Positions 50,701-62,700 of a stretch of DNA of 64,000 bases are shown piece by piece. The notes below the pieces were generated by a model, which searched no databases, was not told the origin of the DNA, and saw only the letters and a list, made by a program, of their open reading frames with translations. The position numbers were made by a program, and so were the translations under genes. Position 1 is the stretch's first letter. Every line of letters begins with the position of its first letter. Source of the stretch: Pisaster brevispinus. Lineage: Eukaryota > Echinodermata > Asteroidea > Forcipulatida > Asteriidae. Where the stretch lies: the NCBI GenBank assembly GCA_023634235.1, contig JAMKCF010000016.1, positions 1,784,001 to 1,848,000 on the forward strand. Direction: 5' to 3'.

Positions 50701-53700
50701 CATTTATACACTCCTTTAGCTTCAGCTTCATAACAATAAATCAATCCTAAAACTTTGACAAAAAATATTCTCAAAGATGGCAAAAAGTTTGTTGATGGTG
50801 AAATTAACCAGCATCCAGAAGCTTGTTGTAGCTTGTAATTGTACTGACATATTATCTCATGATTGACAATGTAGCATTTCAGAATGTCTCTAGGTCAATA
50901 AAAGTGTAGCTTTCCATTACACTGATGCAGGAATTACAATACTTCAAAGCTTCTTTGTTTTACCATCTTACATCCATTAGGACTTAAGATAATATGACAT
51001 CTTGTAGCTAGTTAAACACTAATAATTAAATTTTTACAAAGTAATACAAAAATGGTATCCCCGATGACATTGTTAAATGTTTTCTTGCCTTAAACCTTCC
51101 TGTGTTAAAATAATTATCAAACACCATTTTGTTGTACTCCTCATCCATAATGTATAAGTAACACACAACAGTTAAAATATTTTAACATAAAATCACCACA
51201 GTTCCACATTCTAGAATGTTTCAGTATTCTAAATACTAGTCATGGTTATCAAGAATAAAACTATATTATTTGTTAAGTTGATAACAGAACCTAAAACTTG
51301 AAAAATGTTGAAATGACTGATAATGTTGATGTCTCTTTTTTAAATTTTGTAAGAAGTAACACATAAAGTCCCCAGTTACTTGAAAAAATAACTTACATGT
51401 ACAAGGGATGTACAAGGGATACAAAGATTGCCTTGTAGGTCTAGGCTGTTCAAATCTTAGGCAGTTCAAATCTCACAACAATTTAATATATTTTTTTCAC
51501 AGGAACCCGGCAAGTGTACTTTGCTTAACACACATCGGTGTAAGGGTAAAACCAAATTATATCCTTTCTTAGATTCAAATTTAACATCTGTTAAAAACAT
51601 ACAATTATCATTCAAATAATTTCTGAAAATGATTTGATTGTATTCCAACCATCTGTCCACATACTTGTGACTTCTTGCCTAAAACTTTTGTTTGTTTTGA
51701 TAAAATTATCAAAACATCAATCTTAAAATACCATTCATCTATTACAATTTCTCAATCTACAATTCAACTTTAACGATGTTATTAGTTTACAAGAAATTAA
51801 TGATATTTACATAAAAACCTGCAAAGCAACTATCAACTGGCAAATTTCGAGTTGTGTGTCATGTTAAATGACATCTTGCGTAAAACTTTCCATTTGTTTT
51901 GATCAACAAAACAACACTTTTTATTTCAAATTCATCAAACAAATTTTTTAAAGCTGTATAAAATTTATCATATAGTCATGATAGTGGGGCTCCTTTGCAC
52001 ATTTATCCATAAGAACAAGTTGACTAAACTTTATAGTTTTTAAACATGCTGTATGTTGTAGGACTATTTCATTCTTGAGAATGGTACAAATGATATCAAA
52101 CAGATCATGGACAGTTCAAGGAATGATTTTGTTCAACATTTTTGCACAGCAAAATATTTAAACTAAACATGTTTTGTGCACACTGAATGCTAATATTAAG
52201 TAGCCAATGATGATTTTCGAGTAGCAACTGATGCATGTTGTGTAGCATTTTGCTGTGCTTTGTTTACAAGGGAAATCGTTGAGTGCAACTAAATCATAGT
52301 TTTATGCTCACCTAATTAAATCTATGACACTGTGTAGACATACACGTCTTTTGCGTGACATGAGGTTTGAAAACCTCTACTTTTTCAAGCAGTGTTTAAA
52401 TCCTCTCCAGGTGCTCCATTGTATTCCATGCTTATTATGTTGAATGTCTGTGTCGTAGCAATATTTATCAGTCTCAAATGGGTATAGAGACATTTAATCC
52501 TACAGTTAACTTCTCCCATACATGGTTGGTTTAGATTGTGGTGATAAGTTTACAGGACTTCTCGTATTTTCATAGAGCAGGTCTTCAAGGAGTAGTTGAA
52601 CCCTTTCCAGGTGTACCACTGTAAACCGTGTGCCCATTCCACTTGACTCTGATTGTACCATTTGCCGTTAAGGTGTGCCAAAAAACAGCCTGTAAACCAC
52701 CATGCTCCTGTATAATGTTGTGCACAGTTGCCATCATTCCAACCCTCATTGTCCCGATCTTTGGTACCGAAGGACTTGTTATGATTTGCCATTGAATCAC
52801 CGGCTGGGCTGTTTTCATCATAGGAGCCAACATGAAGAGTGTACTTATCACCTGATACAGCAAACTCATCATAACTGGCCCAAGCTGTGTTCCCGTCCCA
52901 ATCAGCCATATCTACCCTTAATTGCCATTGTCCGGACTCAGTTAGGTCACGTAGGATGTCATTACCCAGCCAGAATTCAGTAGAGAGATCGCCAAACCCA
53001 GATTGGTATTCTGCCCAATCACGGTAAAAGTCAACTGAGCCATCTTGTCTCCTCTGGAACACGATCCAGCCTCCTCCATCTGTCTCCATATCACAGTAGA
53101 CCTTCACTCCATCAGTCAGACCAGCAGGGTTGATGGTGTAGATGCCACTCTCATGGTTACCAGCCTGGTATAACTTCAGACAACTACTAAACTGTACAGA
53201 GTCTGGTGCTGAATGTGAAGGAGTTTCCAAGTTGTTATCATAGTAGGTAACTCCTTGCAGCTCACTGAAGTTATCAGGGCTTTGAGCTTGAGTAGCATTG
53301 CTCAACTGACAAACATTGCTTCACATGTAGTAGTTGAATGATGCACAGTGTGGATCCATAGAGCAGTCTCGCCCACAGACTACAGAAGATGACACTGTCT
53401 TCCATTTAAACACATGATTTAAGAGAACTTTGTTGCTTGCTGGATACAGGTTTGATGTGACTCGTTGTTGACAATTACTCTGACAATGATGTATCAAGCA
53501 AGTCAGGAACAATGTTATTATGATAACTTTCATGATGAGAGGTGTTATGATAAACTCTTGAGACATCTTCCACCCAATAATTGCTTTTATTTACCAAGAT
53601 GAATTAAAATAAAAAGTGTTTGTTGAAACTGAAAAGCAGAAGTTATCTCTTGCCACTCAGTATTTCATATCTTCTAACAAAAATAGTTAGTGACAAGACA

Positions 53701-56700
53701 TTTCGATCCAAGCAGTCTTTCTTGAAGGCTAAATGACAACGCAACACCCACACAGGTGTACTGGTGTGTATTAGAAGCAGTCAGTTGGAAAGAGATGAAA
53801 GGCTGAAGCACACAGAAAAGCAAGAGATGAATATAATGAAGAGGGTACGTGACAAAGGGGGAGAAAAGGGGCTGGCTTGACCACAAGAGGTTGGGAACAG
53901 AAAAAACGTGCCCTTTTGGTGTTGTATACGTTGTGTTACTCAGAGCAACGGGTAAACAATTCAATTTCCATTGAATAGTGTCAATGGATCTTGAAATTAT
54001 TATATTTTTTTTACTGAAAAACGTGCCCTTTTGGTAATAATAGAATAGGCCTGCATATTTAATTTGTAATTGGGGGACAAAGCAGGGTCATCCAGAAGCG
54101 CTGGCTGCCGGTGATTTCACTGGCTACTCGGTCCTTTGCTGCCGGCTACTTTTTTCCCCAGTTTTAAAATTTTTTATTTCAGTTTCCCTCCCCCTCCAAT
54201 TTTCCCCAAGCTAGAGTACTGTCAATGAATGAATTTTTTTTTTTAAGAATTAAAAAAAACTTTTTACGATACAACTCAATTTACCACCAACCACTGACTT
54301 ACTAAGGCGAGAGACATTTTAGTGTAATTCTTGTTTCAAGCCCAACAATTTGGATAAAATTAAGTTGTTTAAACAACTTAGTTTTATCCAATTTGTTAGG
54401 CTTGTATGCTCATAAAGAGATGGAATAGGCATCCATAACTTCATAATTTAGTTTTGTTTCATTAATTCTTTTATTCAATCAGTTATCATACTCACATCCA
54501 TTTCAATTATAAATCCAGTTAAATTAATTTAATGTGGGTAGGTCTTCTTACAAACCCAAAAATAATATCCCTTCGACAAATTACATGTATCGTAGTTATG
54601 GTTTAAAGTTGCACAAAAAGTCACGTAGCATATTTTAAAAAAAAGTATCAACAATCCTTGAGTTGAGCAGTGAGCACGTAATTAAAAAAAGCAATAAGCA
54701 TTTCAAGGATATTATGTTTCTTAATATGACAAATTTTCAAGTGTCCAACAACCCTTCCCTACTGACATGGAAAACAGAAATACTTGAATTAAAAAAAATC
54801 TATGGCAGGTTCTGGAGTCAATGTATCAAAAAATGTGATGATTTAGAGAAAAATTGATTCAATGGATTAAGCCAGCAATTGCTCAGATTGCACCACAGAG
54901 TATCTAGAATCCAAAAATGTTCTTGATCTCATTTCAATACTTCCTGTTGTTAGTTTAATTGTTTATCATGACACAGATGTTTAAACTAACTTAACCCTCC
55001 TACTCTTTACAACATTGTCCAGTGAAAAACAATTCTTACTGCAGGGGTTGTGTACAGTGGCATAACTGAGCACAGAACTAACTGTGTGTACATGGATGTA
55101 CTTTATAATCTATCATTCAAAACCACAGTAGATGATACTGAATAGTCGAACAGTAGGAAGTATAATAGTTTTAACATTTTAATCAGTTCTAATTAAATTC
55201 ATCATGCTTAAACTGGTCTTGGCAGTAAATTTCAATTTTACTTTTATTTTCGTGCATCAAAATCTAGTTTGAAGGTCAACTTAACAGCTTTCTATTATTT
55301 TTGTTTTATATACTTATTCAGGCACATCACACATCTTTCATATGAAAAAATAACGACCCATTTGTTGATGTTCAATAAAATGTTTGATGATTAACTTTTA
55401 TCTTTGGAAAAATATGTTGTGACATCACCCTCACCTTAACCATAAATCCATACAAAGCCAATGGCAAGGTTTATTTAAATTTGATTGGTTAACCCATAGA
55501 CTTAAAAATAATGTATTAGAAGTGTCCCTTGCAAAATGAAAATAACCTTGCCCTGTCAAAGATGAAATTCCAGGCCTGCCGTCGATTTTCACCAAACTCT
55601 TCCTAACTTAGGATTAATCTTAGGTCTTAGGACGAGTCCCAGCCTTGCATTGTAACATGTAAACCTTAAGACTAATCCTAAGTTAGGACTAGTTACTCAT
55701 CCTAACTCGAGATAGGATTTATCCTAGCCTTTCGTGAAATCGGCTGCAGGATTTTAAACAGCGATGGTTTCCTTCCTTTTGTAGTCCGCAGTGCAAGGCA
55801 AAACAATTCCTAATTTTCTTCAATTCTAACTGGGGAGTTTTTAGAGTGTATGTTAAAAACTGAAAGATATAACGCGTTTGAAGGAGGCTTTGAAACAGGG
55901 AACTGAAGGCTGGCTTTGGATTTCTTTGTCAATGGCATTCAATAAGCAAGGACCTGTTTAGAGACATAAAGTTTTGTGTAAAAGTTCTTTATGACAAATA
56001 TTATAGAAGCATGAATAAGGAGTATTGGTTCAGCAATGATTCAAATCGCTCATCAAATTGCTCAGAAATGAACAGCTTCCTTTTCCGATTATGAAACAAT
56101 TTACTAAGCTTGAACTCTAATTGCTAGTACGTAGCCAGGTACTTGAGTGTCACCTCAGGATATAAATGTACAGACGAATATTATTTCTGTTTAAATGGTT
56201 GGGAAATAATAAGGTTTGCTGCACACCAAGTGAAATCACTCTTGTCTAAGTAAGATTTTAAAATTTTATCTTTCATTTTGGCATCTCTCTTAAATTAAAT
56301 TTGTCTGTTGCTGCATGACATTGAATAGTCGTTTTTATTCGACAAAGTGGCTGTACAATTTAAGAAAAGGAAGAAAAAAGATTTAAAGATCAAGACTGGT
56401 CACAGCAAGGCAATGTGCCCAAACCACAGTATGGGGGATACGTCCGTCAACCCAACAGAGAATATAAAGTTACTTATTACATAAGCCTAACCCTGCTGGC
56501 ATCAGAACTGTTTTGATCTTTTCAGGAGACAGACGCCTCTAACTTTACGTACGTAAAACAACAAAGTTAATTGGCTGAGGCAACCATAGAAGAAAAACAA
56601 ACACTAGACAAAAAAGACAAAAAGGAAAATCCAATTAAAAATACTAAAGTGCGGCATTAGAAAGTAACCGACATTCTTGTGACTATATACTGTTTTTATT

Positions 56701-59700
56701 TTTCCCCGTCCAGGTATATCTGTGACAACGATTCACATGACTGCTGAGCCAAATAACACAGTGTCCATTGGTGAAGAGATAACACTTACCTGTCGCGTTG
56801 ATAGCATTGCTGTGCCTGTTAGATCGGTGACGTGGTTCCATAACGACATTAACATATTCGAATACAAGCCAACCGCTAAGGAGGCGCTGGAAAAGTATCG
56901 GAAAGATAACTCAACACCGGGATCATGGAAGTGAGTTTTAAGGCATTGTCTTACCACTAAATCAAGCACTTTTGGTTTGTGGTCTAAGCTAGTGTCACAG
57001 GGGAATTCGCTGCCTGCCTCAAAGCCACTGAGTCCCGCAAATTTCTGTTTTATTAACTATGTATCTTTTTTTAAAAAGACACATTGGTTTTAGTAGTTAG
57101 GGCTGGTAACACAAAGTTACGGCATGTATTTCTTGTTGTTCCTATTTTTCACTGTTTTATCCCAAGTGCAATGCCAAACGGAAATCAAAGTCCTTGATAT
57201 CTTTAGATTCATTGGACCATTCCACATATCTCAAGAGGGGGTCAGGTTCCAGAGATGTGTAGTTTTTTATTATTATTTTTTTTGAGGGGCTGAAAAATAT
57301 TTCCACTCGTATACTTTGTGCACAAAATTGTACAGACATACAGATCTGTCCAGATGTAACCCTCTGATAAAGTGGATCCATCATCAGTTGTTTGTATCAG
57401 GCTTCCAAATGCAGACAGCCTGTGCTATATTCTCAGGTTTCCAACACCCCTCCCCCCTGCCAATCAAACTTTTTGGCTTAGCCGGAGCCAGTAACTTGTA
57501 GAACCTTCCTGCATTTGTGTAATTTCTAGGGTTATTCCACAGCGTTTTAAACCGACTTCTTCATTCAATCTTTATCACCAAACAGGTTGATTATTTTGTC
57601 TGCAAAATTCGAAGAATCAGGGACCTGGCGATGTGAGAGTGACTTCCTACCATCAATGAGGACGGCACGCACCCATATGGAACTACGGATAGGAGGTGAG
57701 ACCAGTTTGGAAATAATGACATGTGTAAAGAGATAAGTTCACAAGGTGGCACCCTGTATGTTAATCCTGATCATGGATGCTTAATGGCGTGTTTTTGAAA
57801 ACTAGCCTAATAACACCCGCTTCTTGTAGAGTGCTTTCTGCATAATAATGATATGGAGGGATGTCACGTGTGGAAGTAACTTGGTGGAGTTCATAGTTCC
57901 ACGTACAGCCACAACCCTGCTTTGGTCATGACGACACAGACCTTTAAGTAAATCTTTACTTGATGTTTAAAACATCATGTGCCAAGTAAATTTTGATCTT
58001 CTTTCCCTGAAACAGTTCCCCGTATTGTGAGCATTTCAAGGGACGTAGAGACAACCCTTACTTCAACTTTGTCCCTCCAATGTAACGTATCAGCCGAGCC
58101 AGACGCAGACGTGACATGGCAGAAGGTAAAGCCACAGCGCCCTCTCCCGGCTGGCCACACCGTGCATCCAACCTCGAACGCACTCCGTTTCGTTGTGTCA
58201 TCTGTAAGTGATGGCGGGGTGTACGAGTGCGTTGCGACCAACCTTTTGGGGAATGCAGTTGGCCATGTCACAGTCAACGTCATACGTGAGTTAATTTCCA
58301 TAGGGCAATCATTGAAAGAAAACACAGTTGCGCGCTTACTTACCCTGCAGTGAGGACCTGGGCCCAATTTCATACAGCTGTGTAAGCAGAAAATATTGCT
58401 GAACAATTGTCTGCTAAGCAGAAATGAGCAGGAAACCAGTCACAAATTGTACAGGTGACATGGTAGTTTGGCTGGTAACCTTATTCTGGTAAGCATAATT
58501 TGGTTGTGCTTAGCTACTGCTGGGCCCTGCCGGGTATATGTAGAGCCCTGATTTAGGGTCAAAAGAAATTTGAAGAGCCCATAAACTAACTCCCCATTTA
58601 ATCAGCAGCCAATCTCTACAACCCCCAGCGAGAAACGGCATAGTGAATCGATGTGGTTATGTGTGCCCTTATGGACAGCCAGCCATATTATGACTGCCTC
58701 AGTGTTAATGAGTGCAAACATAATAAACATTAATTCACTAAAATGGTTATTCTCATCCATTTCTTTCAGATTTATGATTCTAATGTAACAAATAATAAGT
58801 GTTTGTTTGTTTGTTTGTTTGGTTTATTTCCATTTGCACAACTTGAAAATACATTAAATAACAACAGTTATAATAGTAATGAAAAATGTAATAAATAAGG
58901 TACACAGGAGGTAACATCCAGAGGAGGTATAACCCTCCTGTAGTGGAGTACCTAGACTGCTATAGGTTCAACAATAATTATATTAATTGCATGCGAAAAT
59001 GCATAACAAAATAAAAAATAAAATATACTATCCCGAGGTCAACTAATAATAAGACTAAAAATGTGATACATAAAATTCTGGTATTTTTGAATTCCTTTTA
59101 GAAGTTCAAAATGTGCAACAGGTACATGTGTAGTAACTATTCTTTCAAATTTCACAAGTAAAAAATATTTCAAGTAGCCTCTGGCATAGTAACATGTATA
59201 ATCACCAGTTAATATAGTGCCCTCACCGACGTCTGAAGAAAAACAAATTTGTTGACAAAGAGGCGCGTCCATATCAATCATATGACCTGATTTAAGATGT
59301 TTTAGGCCATTCATAAAACTGCTTAGAAGATTTGTGGAGAACCAGTCGCAACAATGCAAAGTAAGTGACATTTAAGCAAATTTTTTTTCTGCACTAATAG
59401 CAGTTTCCCATCCTGTTTGAAACCTTGAAGATATTTTGACTTTGTTTGTTTGTCGTAATTTTCCCTATGTAGACGCCCCGGCTATCAACACCGAATTATC
59501 CAAGTCTCACGTCACCAGTTGGATCAACCTACCGGTCAATTTGACGTGTGCCTGGACAGCTTACCCAACCCCTAGGGTCAGCTGGGACCGAAATGGCATC
59601 TTAGTTGATCAGAGTCGAGTACAAGCCATCACCAGAAAAGATATCAGTATACTACAGGTTGGTCTTGATTAACTAACTGATCATCAAAACAAAATGGACA

Positions 59701-62700
59701 CCATAGACGAATCAACAATCCCTCATTATTTTTTAATAGATGTTATTTGGTTTTACCTATACACCCATGTGTGTAAAGCACTGCTACACGTCAGTGCTTT
59801 CCCCAGTCCTGCGAAAAAAAATCCACAGTCATATATTACTCAGGTGGGATTCGAACCCATGACTTTTGTCTTCACTAAACCACCAAGCTTGCTCGGTGAG
59901 AGGCAGTTCGAATCCTGCAGTGGGTACGCAACCAATTTATATGAAAAGTGTAAAAAAAAAAGTACTGTTAAATTACTTGAGTGGGGTTCGAACCTTCTAC
60001 CTATGCCATTCTAGAGCAGATGTCTTACCACTAGACCACTACTCCCTAATTAATCAATGTATCGATTAGTTGCCAACTCAATATCGATTATTTGTCAACT
60101 AATCATAGCCGTCATGATCAACAATGATGTCATTGCTTGAGGTGCGTGTCCAAAAAGTCGGTACCGAAGGTTCAATGTATGAGAGAAAACAGGACACATT
60201 TCATGCATTAATAGATGTACTAACTGCATTGGAGATACAGAAACTCTGGTTCTGTTTGGTAAGCATCGGTGCTTTAACATGCCTTGGGGGTGATTTAAAC
60301 CATAAGCATACTTAACTCAGGTTGGCCTTGCACTTCTCTCTTGAAGGGGCATGGTGATTTTCTTATGGTAAAAGGGATAATTCTTCCGTGAAGAACTTTG
60401 CAAAGTGCACCACAGCAAAAGCACAGGGCACCACAGAAATTGTTTTGGGTTCAGTGGGTCAATTCGAGGCCCTGGGCCCGGATGGAATTCGAACCCATGA
60501 CCCCTGCCATTCTAGACTAGATGTCTAACACTTGGGTAGTTGGGGTAATATAGTATACATGTAATAATTGGTTGTTTCAACCTTTACAAAACTTGATCTA
60601 AAAAAGCTTGTCTACTTTTCAATTGTTTGTCAGGTGACTCCAACTACAACGGACTTTGGAGTGTATCGATGCATTGTTGCAAACAACATTGGAAGAGCAG
60701 AGCATATCGTAACTCTATCAGCGGCAGGTACAGTATGTTCTAGATAGCCCCCTAACTTCACTCACCACACACCCTCTACCCCATGTATGACTCGCAAGCT
60801 ATTTTAACAGCTGTGTCAAAGGTTATTTTTGTCTTTTCAGAACTAAAGGTCATTAGTTGCAAATTTAATATCCGTAATGATCAAAAGGTCATTAAATGAA
60901 AAATGCATAAAAATCTGAAAAAAATATATCAAAATTTTTAACAAATGAATGTTTTACTTAGAAAATGACTGTTTCTTTTTGCCGAACAAACACTTTGAAG
61001 ACCACTCTTGATCTATATATTATAACCTCATTTACCAGGAGCTCCTAAATATGCAAAAGCAGTTTTATGAGACCCATACAAATTGCACTTATGACCTTAT
61101 ATAGTTCTGAGCAGACGATTTGATGAATGATAAAAATAGTATGTCTTATGAGATTATTCCTCGAATGATTTTTTGTAGATAAAATTACTTAACGATAGGG
61201 TCATATGTTTGTTTTTGTCGTCATACTACTGATTTGTGTAATGCTATCACCCTCGTGGTGAATGAGTCAAGCAAATTTTAGCCACTGTGACAGAGCTTTC
61301 TCCACTGCTGCCTCTCCTGCCTATGGAACGGTCTTCATGTCCCCTTTAAAAGTGCTTAAGACTGTTTTGTCCTTCAAAATTATATGGAATTTATTATTAT
61401 TATTATTATTATTATTTATTTGACCTCAACAAATACAAGTACATCAATAAATATTCAGCAAAAAGCACACAATAATAAAAAATAAAAAATAATTTTTTTT
61501 TAAAAAAACATGACAGGAGGGCAACTAGATGAGCAAAAAAAAAAAGAATGAATAGAAGAGAAGCATGCAGGCATGGGGAGAAAATCAACTGAGGGAAACA
61601 ACTGGACAGACCAACAAAGAACAACTTATGAGGGTCAGGAACAACAAATTTATAAAGGTTAAAGGATTGGCAAGGATCAAACATCTGTTTAGTCTGAAAG
61701 CTTGCTGATTATGAAGTGCGTGGGCCTACTAGAACCATTTTTGTGTGTGGAATATTTCCCTCTGAAACGAAGTCATATTCGAGGAAACTGTACCTGAAAT
61801 CCTAAAAAGCACAGGAGCTGATTTCGGTTGTTATAACCAAAATTACAAACAGTGTGTTTCATGTTCAAAATTGTTCGTTATTTTGCACTATTTTCTCCTG
61901 ACTCGCACAACGATTTAAGCCCAAATTTTCACAGGTTAGTTATTTCATGTATGGTTGATTATACAAAACATGAACACTGTCTGTGACTATTTTGTCAGCT
62001 CTACCAATCCTGTATAACACACTGAACAGTCCATGAGAGTCTCCTAGTTGCCTATATGAATTGCCTTGTGAAATTCGGTCCCGTCATTAAAACACATCTT
62101 AGACGTCGTGTGTATACGTCATATTAAACATCACGTACTCACATTCCTTTTGGTGACGTATTTCCCGGGATGGAAATTAGCCAGGCTTAAGAGATTTCCT
62201 ATAAAGCAAGGCGCGTTGACTCAATAACTGTGTTATATTTTACCGACAACGACAGCATCATTATACATGTAAAAACCTCAAATGACAACGACAATTGTGT
62301 ACTGTTTAAGGAAAAAGACAATACCATCAATGGTCACCAGGGTTGCCTTTTTGCGGCTGTATAACCGTGCATGCAATAACTGTTTCGGTTATTGGCCAGT
62401 AATTAACCAATCGCTAATTCAACCAAAACAGTTTTTGTGATCGCGAAAACGCACCCCATAGACGACAACATTAACCACTACAAAATAAAGTAAAAACAAA
62501 TATACTGGGTCCCATGGGCAAAACCCCATCCCAAGGTTTATGTGATCCATCCATCAACATGACCTTGAAGCCGAGCTCGATTCACCTTTGCCTCGGTTTC
62601 TTGTTGAGTGTGATCTTCCAGAAAACGGGTTGCACTTATATCCAGGAAATGCATGGCTCTGGCCCTCTTTGACCAGAATTTGAATTAATTTCGGTAAGTT

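Larger units (their letters stand above)
44773..56713 (+). other. IgCAM intron 1 (11.9 kb) hosting a nested antisense gene
   Basis: Bounded by G|GTAAGT and a CAG| acceptor with matching phase. It holds two full MITEs with 5-bp target duplications (46038-46381, 48818-49173), the repeat element interrupted by the second of these, the antisense fibrinogen-related gene, its decayed paralogue and a minus-strand LINE end. In 44773-46037 and 46400-48640 no gene was seen. Confidence 0.7.

Noticed and set aside
59039..59371. Minus-strand 110-codon frame
   Set aside because: Lies in a probable retroposon; no homology recognised, so no gene call.
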